From an uncultured Collinsella sp. (lineage in GTDB: Bacteria; Actinomycetota; Coriobacteriia; Coriobacteriales; Coriobacteriaceae): a stretch of DNA of 8,154 nucleotides. The notes beneath the pieces were generated by a model, which was not told the DNA's origin, made no database searches, and saw only the letters and a list, made by a program, of their open reading frames with translations. Shown here piece by piece: positions 1 to 5,424 of this stretch. The number at the start of each line of letters is the position of its first letter. Position 1 is the stretch's first letter. The stretch spans positions 1 through 8,154 of the forward strand of contig CABTZM010000092.1 in assembly GCA_902489295.1 (NCBI GenBank). Reading direction: 5' to 3'. A program made the translations under genes and the position numbers.

Positions 1-885
1 GAGCGAGCCGGCCGAGATGCCAAACCACGCGTTGCCGCCCGCCACGAACACACTCACCACGGCCATAGTGATGACGATAAGACCCGAGGTCGTAAAGTTG
101 CGCTGCATCATGGCGTGCATCGAGACCGTCTCGGCATCGCGCGCGGCACGATCGGCGGCGTCGAACAGATCGCGTTCAAAGTCCTCGCGCCCGCAAGTCT
201 TGACGGCCAAGATGTTCGTGACCGCGTCGGACAGCACGCCCGACAGCTTGTTCTGCGCGGCGGACGTCGCGGCTGAAAGCGGCATGATGCGCTTGTACAT
301 AAGCCAGACAAACGCGATGTAGACGACCATGATGCACACTAGGATCACGGTAAACGTCGGCACCACCGGGGCGAGTGCGGCCACGGTGCAGATGACCGAG
401 GTGATGGTGGGGATGAGCGAATACACCGTCACGTCGACCAGACCCGTGTAGCCGCTCATAAAACGGCTCGTCTGGCTCACAAGCGATCCGCCAAAGCGGC
501 TAGTATGGAATGTCATGGATTGGTTGGAGAGCGTGTCGAAGCATAGACGCGCCAGGTGATAGTTGCCCGCAATCTCAAGCTTGTAGACGGTGTAGTCTTG
601 CAGTTTGGAGAGGATCTGACCCACCATGTTAACGAGTACGAGCGCCAGGATATAGGGGCCGAAGACCTCAAACACCTGGTCGCCCACCACGGGAGCGGCT
701 TGAACGCGGTCGACAATAAGTGCCATCACATAGGTATTGGCAAACGTCAGCAAAAAGATGTAGCCCGCCGACGAGAGCACCGAGAGAAAGACAATCAGCG
801 GCTGCGTGCGCGTGACGTCCCAAAAACGCTGCAGCGTGCGACGCACGGTGGAGCGGCTGAGCGGGCTGGTGCTTCTCTGGGACAT
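1..885 (-). CDS. ABC exporter, N-terminal transmembrane half (partial, runs off left edge)
   Basis: The reading frame is open for 295 codons from ATG at 883-885 to the window edge, so only the N-terminal part is present. The translation begins MSQRSTSPLSRSTVRRTL. Hydrophobic segments lie near residues 30-58, 73-92, 152-170, 176-197 and 266-284, matching the six-helix membrane domain of type IV (ABCB-like) exporters. Two stretches are typical of that domain: FHTSRFGGSLVSQTSRF (126-142), at the end of the first intracellular loop, and SGVLSDAVTNILAVKTCGRE (215-234), in the second. The ATP-binding domain with Walker A and B motifs should follow outside the window. AAGGA at 891-895 lies 5 bases before the ATG. 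The substrate cannot be told; lipid, peptide or drug export are all possible. It lies downstream of the rmuC terminator, so it probably starts its own transcript. I am confident of the family and have no view on the substrate. Confidence 0.85.
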   Translation of the reverse strand, partial: MSQRSTSPLSRSTVRRTLQRFWDVTRTQPLIVFLSVLSSAGYIFLLTFANTYVMALIVDRVQAAPVVGDQVFEVFGPYILALVLVNMVGQILSKLQDYTVYKLEIAGNYHLARLCFDTLSNQSMTFHTSRFGGSLVSQTSRFMSGYTGLVDVTVYSLIPTITSVICTVAALAPVVPTFTVILVCIMVVYIAFVWLMYKRIMPLSAATSAAQNKLSGVLSDAVTNILAVKTCGREDFERDLFDAADRAARDAETVSMHAMMQRNFTTSGLIVITMAVVSVFVAGGNAWFGISAGSL

Positions 886-960
886 GGGCTTCCTTTCGCG
901 TCTGATAGGGCGAAACGCCATTGTTGCACACTAAAGCGCACTTCAGGCAAGCGCGATGCG

Positions 961-997
961 AAAAGCAGCGGGGCACCCGCGTTTACGCCGGCGCCCC
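961..997 (-). terminator. Probable rho-independent terminator of rmuC
   Basis: Bases 970-997 form an imperfect hairpin. GGGGC pairs with GCCCC, CC with GG and GCG with CGC around a TTTA loop, with two single mismatches. It begins 15 bases past the rmuC stop codon. Read on the minus strand it is followed by a short TTTT within GCTGCTTTTCGC. The T-tract is weak and slightly displaced, so the call is moderate. Confidence 0.5.
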
Positions 998-1012
998 ACC
1001 GTCTTGTTGCAA

Positions 1013-2368
1013 TTAGTCCTCGTCTTTTTGGTCTGCGAGCAGCTCCACGGACGTAAGCCCCAAAATCTCGTCGGCCTCCTCGGCATCTTCCAGCACGTCA
1101 ATGTCCTTGAGCTTGCGCTCCATGACGTTGGTGCGCGTGGTGATGATGCCCTCGACCGTTTTGCCCGCGGTCTCGATCTGCTGCTGGGCGCGGCGCAGCG
1201 CCTTTTGATAGCGCGGCAGCTCGGCCTTGACGGCGGAGAGCACGCGCAGCACGTCGTCGGTACGTTTTTGCAACTTAAACGTCTGATAGCTCATCTGCAG
1301 ACTGTTGAGGATGGCCGCCATGGTGCTGGGACCGGCTACGTTGACGTGATAGTCGCGGCCCAGGGTCTCGATAAGCCCGGGGCGGCTGACGACCTCGGCG
1401 TACAGTCCTTCAAACGGCACGAACATGATGCCAAAGTTGGTCGTTGCCGGCACACTCAGGTACTTTTCGCAGATGTCCTTTGCCTCGCGTTTCACCATCA
1501 TATCGAGCGTCTTGCGCGCTGCGGCAACGGCCTCCGCATCGCCCGACTCCTGGGCGTCGATCAGATGCTCGTACGCGTCGCCCGGGAATTTGGAATCGAT
1601 CGGCAGCAGCACGGGATCGCCCTCGTCTACCGGCAGCTTGACGGCAAACTCAACGCGCTCCGAGGCACCGGGCTTGGTGGCGACGTTTTCCAGATACTGG
1701 TCGGGTGTAAGGATGTCCGCCAGAATTGCACCCAGCTGCACCTCGCCCAAAATGCCGCGCGCTTTTACATTGCCCAGCACACGCTTGAGGTCGCCTACGC
1801 CGGTGGCGATAGATTGCATATCGCCCAGGCCCTTATACACGGCCTCGAGCTGGTCGCTCACCTGCTTAAACGATGCCGACAGTCGGTCGTTGAGCGTGCG
1901 GGAGAGCTTCTCGTCCACCGTCGCGCGCATCTGATCGAGCTGCACGTTGTTGTCTTTGCGGATGGCGCCCAGCTGAGCATCGACCGTCTCGCGCACCTTG
2001 TTCAGGCGATGCTCGATGCCCTCGCGATTGGCGCCGAGCTGTTGGGCCGTCTCGCGGCGCAGGTCATCCATCCGGTCACCAGCTTGCGAGAACTCGCGTG
2101 CGATGGTCAGGTAACGTTGCTGTTCCACGGCCGCATCGGTCGTCTGCTGCTGCGCGATGGCATTGGCCGTGCGGCGGGTTTCGGCCAGCGCGACGTTCAG
2201 GGCATCGAGCGCGTTGTTGGCCTGCTCGAGTGCTGCCAGCGTTTCCGCGCCACCGTCGCCACGCTCCCGCAACTCGGCACGCAGGCTCTTGAGCTGAAGG
2301 GCGCAAGCCGCAGCAACCCCCACCGCCACCAAGGCGATCGCAACAAGCACAATATCAATAGCAGACAT
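1013..2368 (-). CDS. rmuC: DNA recombination protein RmuC
   Basis: A 451-residue protein with RmuC architecture. One N-terminal membrane helix (about residues 4-24, IDIVLVAIALVAVGVAAA) is followed by a long Glu/Gln/Arg-rich coiled coil (about 25-180) and the conserved RmuC domain (about 185-410). Seen motifs are RGILGEVQLGAIL (E209), LPIDSKFP (D258 and K260) and MFVPFEGLYAEV, all hallmarks of the family. The D-x-K pattern fits its predicted PD-(D/E)XK-like nuclease fold. RmuC proteins limit recombination at inverted repeats; the biochemical activity is inferred from the family. I chose ATG at 2366-2368 because the membrane helix starts right after it and GGAG at 2372-2375 precedes it, although the 3-base spacing is short. 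A longer reading from TTG at 2399-2401 would add 11 residues without a ribosome site. It lies 51 bases after the HTH gene, so it could be co-transcribed with that module. Confidence 0.93.
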   Translation of the reverse strand: MSAIDIVLVAIALVAVGVAAACALQLKSLRAELRERGDGGAETLAALEQANNALDALNVALAETRRTANAIAQQQTTDAAVEQQRYLTIAREFSQAGDRMDDLRRETAQQLGANREGIEHRLNKVRETVDAQLGAIRKDNNVQLDQMRATVDEKLSRTLNDRLSASFKQVSDQLEAVYKGLGDMQSIATGVGDLKRVLGNVKARGILGEVQLGAILADILTPDQYLENVATKPGASERVEFAVKLPVDEGDPVLLPIDSKFPGDAYEHLIDAQESGDAEAVAAARKTLDMMVKREAKDICEKYLSVPATTNFGIMFVPFEGLYAEVVSRPGLIETLGRDYHVNVAGPSTMAAILNSLQMSYQTFKLQKRTDDVLRVLSAVKAELPRYQKALRRAQQQIETAGKTVEGIITTRTNVMERKLKDIDVLEDAEEADEILGLTSVELLADQKDED

Positions 2369-2419
2369 AATCTCCGCCCAACAAACCCAATCGAGCACCA
2401 ATCAAAACCGCGATCAATC

Positions 2420-2983
2420 TTACCCCGCCACACACACCGGGCGCCCGGCCCCTTCTTGGGTGCCCCTCTCCTCCGCATATTCCATAATGCGGCGCGCCGT
2501 TTTCCTGCTCACCTTTGAGTCATCGCCGGCCAAGTATGCGTATACGTTTCCTTTATTCAGGTGCAGAGCACGGCAGAGGCCATAGCGCGTTACACCCGAT
2601 TCCTCCAATGCTTCCAGCGTTTTCTTTCTCATCAGGGCGTTCACCCTTCTATCGGCCGCCGGCTTTTCCTTCACCGCTCTATACGCACGCCAAACGTTGG
2701 CATAACGATTTGGGAGCTCACTTTTGGCGCATAGAGACGCCATGCTACCCGCTTGACCGTACAAGAATAAAACGTCTCGGTAATCCCGTTCCATCCACGA
2801 GCCCTCGGATAAACCCAGAACGTATTCGGCTTTTCCTTGCGCCAAAGCGAGCAAAAACAGAGGCTCCGCCACGCGCGGCGCATCCGTCGTCGCCTGCTCA
2901 ACCAATTTTCTAAAACTCAGCGACCGCTGTCCGGATAGCTCTCGGCAATAGCCTTTTAAGAATCCCTCAAAGGTCAGATTCAA
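2420..2983 (-). CDS. HTH-domain partner of the nucleotidyltransferase (candidate antitoxin)
   Basis: A 187-residue protein that I do not recognise as a named family. The start is TTG at 2981-2983 (MNLTFEGFLKGYCREL). It overlaps the upstream stop as TTGA, and AGGAGG lies 7 bases before it. Longer in-frame starts exist but lie inside the upstream gene without such a site. Residues 1-110 look largely helical (SLSFRKLVEQATTDAPRVAE, then FLLALAQGKAEYVLGLSE). Residues about 118-172 form a helix-turn-helix: KTLEALEESGVTRYGLCRAL, then HLNKGNVYAYLAG, then SRKTARRIMEYAEE, which fits an XRE-type recognition helix. The last 15 residues are Gly-rich and probably disordered. Translational coupling to a nucleotidyltransferase suggests a two-component module in which this protein binds its partner and perhaps the shared promoter. 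That role is inference. The opposite assignment, with this as an unrelated regulator, cannot be excluded. Confidence 0.75.
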   Translation of the reverse strand: MNLTFEGFLKGYCRELSGQRSLSFRKLVEQATTDAPRVAEPLFLLALAQGKAEYVLGLSEGSWMERDYRDVLFLYGQAGSMASLCAKSELPNRYANVWRAYRAVKEKPAADRRVNALMRKKTLEALEESGVTRYGLCRALHLNKGNVYAYLAGDDSKVSRKTARRIMEYAEERGTQEGAGRPVCVAG

Positions 2984-3510
2984 CCGAGCACCTCCTTTTT
3001 GTATTGCCTGTATGCACAGACCATCTCTTGATAACTCCGCTCCGAAGGCGACGACGCCAGCGCCTCTCCCTCGTCGAATATAAGCCGTTCGAGCAACCCC
3101 CAATCAAGTCGGTCGACGAATGCCTGACTATGAAGATCGATGATGTCGTTCGGACGACAGGCATAGAGCTTCATTACCGCCAGGTCCTCCAAGGATGGCG
3201 TAAAGTACCTGATAAAACGCGCCCCAATATCCAAGGGAATCAAACGATCTTCGTAATTGAACGGCATCTGATTACAATATGCCACCGCCATACCATTCAC
3301 CTCGGGGTATCGAGCTATGATCTCGCGGAGGCACCTATCTGCCTCAAACACATCAATGTCATGTGTAACCGAACGATTCGTCACATCGTTTAGCATGAAG
3401 GCGCTTCCTCCCACCAATACAACGTTCGGCCTGTCGTCTCTTGGACCTATTTCCAGCTCCGCCTCTTCGTCAATGCCCAAAAGAGTCTGTTCTAAATCCT
3501 GCTTATACAT
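2980..3510 (-). CDS. Small nucleotidyltransferase, DUF6036-like (candidate toxin)
   Basis: A 176-residue protein with the minimal features of a polymerase-beta-type nucleotidyltransferase. VVLVGGSAFML (30-40) gives the GGS signature. THDIDVFEAD (49-58) gives the metal-binding D51-x-D53. D94 in IPLDIGARF is a likely third acidic residue. SLEDLAVMKLYACRPNDIIDL (106-126) matches the helical segment of DUF6036/AbiEii-type enzymes, in which a Lys/Arg pair contacts the nucleotide. Such enzymes transfer NMPs to tRNA or protein, and several are toxins of toxin-antitoxin pairs. The substrate here is unknown. Start ATG at 3508-3510 has AGGA 6 bases upstream. The gene ends EVLG-TGA, and the TGA overlaps the TTG of the next gene. 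By eye its base composition is less GC-rich than rmuC or the ABC gene, which would fit horizontal acquisition, but this was not computed. Confidence 0.8.
   Translation of the reverse strand: MYKQDLEQTLLGIDEEAELEIGPRDDRPNVVLVGGSAFMLNDVTNRSVTHDIDVFEADRCLREIIARYPEVNGMAVAYCNQMPFNYEDRLIPLDIGARFIRYFTPSLEDLAVMKLYACRPNDIIDLHSQAFVDRLDWGLLERLIFDEGEALASSPSERSYQEMVCAYRQYKKEVLG
2991..2996 (-). promoter_or_regulatory. Ribosome binding site that sets the TTG start
   Basis: AGGAGG on the minus strand lies inside the last codons of the nucleotidyltransferase gene, 7 bases before TTG at 2981-2983. It is the strongest Shine-Dalgarno match in this region. It decides the non-ATG start of the HTH gene and implies re-initiation coupled to termination at the overlapping TGA. 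Confidence 0.8.
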
Positions 3511-3549
3511 AACAAATCCTATTATTATTCATCTTCAATAATACTATTA
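3511..3549 (-). promoter_or_regulatory. AT-rich leader with possible -10 and operator for the two-gene module
   Basis: The leader is markedly AT-rich compared with its surroundings. TAATA-C-TATTA (3539-3549) is a perfect interrupted palindrome. Its minus-strand reading contains TAGTAT (3541-3546), a possible -10 box that would start transcription about 24 bases before the ATG. No convincing -35 box is seen; the bases 17 upstream read GTGGGT. A palindrome over a -10 box next to an HTH-encoding operon is a classic autoregulation layout, but here it is only suggestive. Confidence 0.35.
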
Positions 3550-3633
3550 AGTCGCATGACAGGACCCACAGGATGCGAGGATTCTACTCATGGCGATAAT
3601 CCCTACACCCTAGAAGTCCTAATGTGACAAACG

Positions 3634-4068
3634 CTAACTCTCCCAGCCGGCGCGGATTGTTGTTATGACATCGCCTAGGCGCTGGCCGAGGGCTGACAGA
3701 TGTTGGAGCACCTCGTTGGGCGATGCGCCGTTGAGGATGCACGTGAGGGCATACGACGCCAGAAAGATGGCCGCAAGCCCTAACGGGATGAGCACGATCA
3801 TCGCCAATATGCGCAAGCGCTGGCCCACACGGCGACGACGCGCACGACGCTTGTCGAACGCGAGCTCCTGCGCATATGAATCTTGCTGTACGGAATAGGC
3901 CTCTGGCGCCGATTTACACCCGGGCACAGCTGCAGGTACAGCAGCGGGCACGACATTTTGCGCAAAGGGCTGGGCTGCCGCCCCTTGCATTTGCATCTCT
4001 ATAAGCCGTTGCTGTTGGCGCAACATGCGCTCGGCTTGTTGCTGCGGAGTCTCAAGAAACAGATCCAT
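3634..4068 (-). CDS. Hypothetical single-pass membrane protein with Gln-rich N-terminus
   Basis: A 144-residue protein I do not recognise. Start ATG at 4066-4068 has GGAGG (4074-4078) 5 bases upstream; a TTG four codons earlier would overlap that site, so I reject it. The order is: Gln-rich amphipathic segment (TPQQQAERMLRQQQRLIEMQ, 8-26), Ala/Pro-rich linker (about 29-60, with PAAVPAAVPG), basic cluster KRRARRRR (73-80), one membrane helix (about 86-112, LAMIVLIPLGLAAIFLASYA) and a short helical C-terminus (LQHLSALGQRLGDVITTIRA). The basic cluster before the helix predicts a cytoplasmic N-terminus and an outside C-terminus. Codon use and the good ribosome site support a real gene. No enzymatic motif is visible. 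It is isolated, with about 120 bases to the next gene downstream and the 3' element of the next gene upstream. Confidence 0.7.
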   Translation of the reverse strand: MDLFLETPQQQAERMLRQQQRLIEMQMQGAAAQPFAQNVVPAAVPAAVPGCKSAPEAYSVQQDSYAQELAFDKRRARRRRVGQRLRILAMIVLIPLGLAAIFLASYALTCILNGASPNEVLQHLSALGQRLGDVITTIRAGWES

Positions 4069-4084
4069 GCTGGCCTCCAAAATC

Positions 4085-4299
4085 GGAGCATTCGACGCTT
4101 ACGACCAGCATCCCGCACCGCCATGACCGCGACAACACAATCGCCGGCAATAGCCACAAAGTTTCTTCTGCTCAAAAGCTGTCGAAAAGCTCAACAACTC
4201 CCCTACCAGCACTTTCTCTGAGCTTTTTTCGCCAACAATCTTTTAGCCTTCCACCCTTACGCCAACTGACCAAAATCTAACCAATAGCTTGACGAAAAT
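4085..4299. other. Noncoding stretch upstream of the 144-residue membrane protein
   Basis: No convincing gene on either strand. It holds one inverted repeat, AAAAGCTCA at 4185-4193 and TGAGCTTTT at 4219-4227, with flanking CG pairs and a 25-base loop. This could be a leader structure of the downstream minus-strand gene or a weak terminator on the plus strand (TTTTTT follows). The promoter of the membrane-protein gene should lie here, but I see no clear -35/-10 pair. Confidence 0.4.
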
Positions 4300-4320
4300 T
4301 GTGGAGACCGGGACCCCACA
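4300..4320 (-). other. Imperfect palindrome just after the element A terminator
   Basis: Bases TGTGG (4300-4304) and CCACA (4316-4320) bound a 21-base imperfect palindrome with a GT pair and two central mismatches. On the minus strand it follows the terminator T-tract and is itself followed by ATTTT, so it may be a weak second terminator. Confidence 0.3.
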
Positions 4321-4321
4321 C

Positions 4322-4349
4322 AAAAAGTGCCGCCCCAAAGGGGCGGCAC
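4322..4349 (-). terminator. Rho-independent terminator in element A
   Basis: GTGCCGCCCC-AAA-GGGGCGGCAC is a perfect 10-bp stem with a 3-base loop (4327-4349). On the minus strand it is followed at once by TTTTT (4322-4326). On the plus strand no T-tract follows, so it terminates minus-strand transcription from the 4502-5134 gene. Confidence 0.92.
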
Positions 4350-4398
4350 ACAAACTTATTATCAGCTTTTCTGTAACGAGCATGCGACGACTCAACGC

Positions 4399-4484
4399 CG
4401 GGGCGCAGGGCGGGGAAACCTTTGCCTCGCGCGACCCTGCGAAGCCGTGAGCGAGAGGGAAAGGTTTCCCCGCCCTGCGCCCCG
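4399..4484 (-). repeat. Long stem-loop of element A
   Basis: Perfect 25-bp inverted repeat with arms 4399-4423 and 4460-4484 and an inner stem down to an 18-base apical loop, 86 bases in all. The outer arm carries CGGGGCGCAGGGCGGGG. It starts 17 bases beyond the stop codon of the membrane-protein gene and is far longer than a terminator needs. Confidence 0.92.
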
Positions 4485-4501
4485 TGGTCGGTGAGGACCG
4501 A

Positions 4502-5134
4502 CTACATGCCCGCGAGACCGCGGGCAGCAGTGGCGCACAGAAACGCCAAGGCTAGAATCACGAGCGAGCCCGCAATATCGGCCACCACGCCCGCAAAGCG
4601 ACGCTCAAACAACCAGCTCTCAAAGTGCGGGGCGACGTTGCGCCAAACACGCCACAGCAAGATGCCCATACCGATGACGCCCGGGATATTGAGCAGTAGG
4701 ATCTCGGAGCACAAAAGACCGATCAGGTTGCCGGCGACAAAACCAGCGTCGCCCTCGCAGTATTTGCGGTAGACCATATACAGCATGTACGCCACAAACG
4801 GCTGCAAGCACGCAGAAATAAACGTGACCACCATCGAGGGCTCCTGCGAAAAGACCTCGGTGAGTTTATCGACACTCGTAGCGTCCTTCGAAGCCAAGAA
4901 TAAACCGATAACCACAAGGGGCACCACGCCCAAAATTACCTCGACCAGAGTAAACAACTTGGCAGTCAAATCCTCACTAGCCGAATTCAAATGGGGTGCC
5001 CACTCAGGATGAGCATGCGCGCCGACTTTCTTGTCCTTCTCGGCACGATCGGCCTTTTTACCCTCGGCAACCCGACGACCAGGATCCTTGCGAGTTCCCG
5101 CCGCAGCAACCCGAGCCCGAGACTTCTTACCCAT
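4502..5134 (-). CDS. Hypothetical multi-pass membrane protein
   Basis: A 210-residue protein I do not recognise. The start at ATG 5132-5134 is preceded by GGGGTG (5142-5147) with 7-base spacing. An ATG five codons upstream (5147-5149) lacks a ribosome site. Residues 1-40 are strongly basic (MGKKSRARVAAAG, then KKADRAEKDKK) and cytoplasmic by prediction. Hydrophobic segments lie at about 60-82 (FTLVEVILGVVPLVVIGLFL), 102-122, 132-163 (one long or two short helices) and 181-203. WRVWRNVAPHFESWLFERRF (161-180) is an aromatic, basic loop between the last helices. There is no signal peptide, Walker or metal motif. Function unknown; a small transporter-like or stress-related membrane protein would be guesswork. 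It ends immediately before the long stem-loop of element A, which supplies its terminator. Confidence 0.8.
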   Translation of the reverse strand: MGKKSRARVAAAGTRKDPGRRVAEGKKADRAEKDKKVGAHAHPEWAPHLNSASEDLTAKLFTLVEVILGVVPLVVIGLFLASKDATSVDKLTEVFSQEPSMVVTFISACLQPFVAYMLYMVYRKYCEGDAGFVAGNLIGLLCSEILLLNIPGVIGMGILLWRVWRNVAPHFESWLFERRFAGVVADIAGSLVILALAFLCATAARGLAGM

Positions 5135-5225
5135 ACAAAAACACCCCATCAGGTAGTAGATAAACTAAAAGCCGCTACCCAGTGTACCCCACCCATGAAC
5201 GGTGCCGTCCCAACCAGCCCCATAC
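5135..5225 (-). other. Short intergenic region with a direct repeat and a spare hairpin arm
   Basis: CCCATACAAAAAC occurs at 5130-5142, over the start codon of the membrane-protein gene, and again at 5219-5231, over the T-tract of terminator B. GTGCCGTCCC (5202-5211) matches 9 of 10 bases of the terminator arm GTGCCGCCCC, so it looks like a decayed extra arm. The promoter of the 4502-5134 gene must lie here if it has its own; I cannot identify it. Confidence 0.45.
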
Positions 5226-5255
5226 AAAAACGTGCCGCCCCAAAAGGGGCGGCAC
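5226..5255 (-). terminator. Rho-independent terminator in element B, for rubrerythrin
   Basis: GTGCCGCCCC-AAAA-GGGGCGGCAC (5232-5255) is a perfect 10-bp stem with a 4-base loop. On the minus strand it is followed by G and TTTTT (5226-5230). The stem is identical to that of element A; only the loop length differs. Confidence 0.92.
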
Positions 5256-5305
5256 ACAAACTTAGTTATCAGCTTTTCTGTAGCGAGCACGCAACGACCC
5301 GAAGC

Positions 5306-5405
5306 CGGAGCGCAGGGTGGGAGGCCGGATTACCTTCCCTCAACGCGACCCTGCGGAGCCGTGAGCGGGGAGGGAAGGCAATCCGGCCTCCCGCCCTGCG
5401 CTCCG
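5306..5405 (-). repeat. Long stem-loop of element B
   Basis: Inverted repeat with 36-base arms, 5306-5341 and 5370-5405. It has one T/G wobble-type mismatch and one A/C mismatch, then an inner AA/GG internal loop, CGC/GCG and the 18-base apical loop. Total length is 100 bases. It begins 19 bases after the rubrerythrin stop codon. Confidence 0.92.
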
Positions 5406-5424
5406 CAGCAGCCAGCGCCACGCG

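Larger units (their letters stand above)
4322..4484 (-). repeat. 3'-UTR structured element, copy A
   Basis: This element fills the space after the stop codon of the 210-residue membrane-protein gene. On the minus strand it consists of a long stem-loop (4399-4484), a linker (4350-4398) and a terminator hairpin (4327-4349) with TTTTT. The stem has perfect 25-base arms (4399-4423 and 4460-4484). These are extended inward by a GxG mismatch, CCTC/GAGG, a GxA mismatch and CGC/GCG, closing on the 18-base loop GACCCTGCGAAGCCGTGA (plus-strand reading, 4433-4450). Copy B at 5226-5405 has the same order, a nearly identical linker and a nearly identical terminator. I know of no named family to which I can assign it with confidence. 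Confidence 0.88.
5226..5405 (-). repeat. 3'-UTR structured element, copy B
   Basis: Same layout as copy A, placed directly after the rubrerythrin stop codon. A long stem-loop (5306-5405) is followed by a linker (5256-5305) and a terminator hairpin (5232-5255) with TTTTT at 5226-5230. The linker shares long identical runs with copy A (ACAAACTTA, then TTATCAGCTTTTCTGTA, then CGAGCA). The stem arms here are 36 bases with two single mismatches. They differ in the middle from copy A, yet each arm matches its own partner. The apical loop GACCCTGCGGAGCCGTGA (5347-5364, plus-strand reading) differs from copy A by one base. Confidence 0.88.

Noticed and set aside
956..2518. Long open frame of 520 codons on the plus strand
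   Set aside because: It runs antisense to rmuC, whose family motifs are clear. The translation is Leu/His/Arg-rich without recognisable domains, as expected for the mirror of a GC-rich gene.
4069..4320. Short Cys-rich minus-strand reading (about 37 codons from a GTG near 4211)
   Set aside because: No ribosome site, no continuation and unlike the codon use of neighbours; most likely chance.
4322..5405. Elements A and B as insertion sequences or CRISPR repeats
   Set aside because: There is no transposase, no obvious target-site duplication and no regular repeat-spacer pattern. The copies are joined to terminators after stop codons, which fits a 3'-UTR element better.
4322..5405. Identity of the elements with the published Collinsella-1 RNA motif
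   Set aside because: The host guess makes this tempting, but I cannot recall that consensus well enough to match it. A covariance-model comparison would decide.
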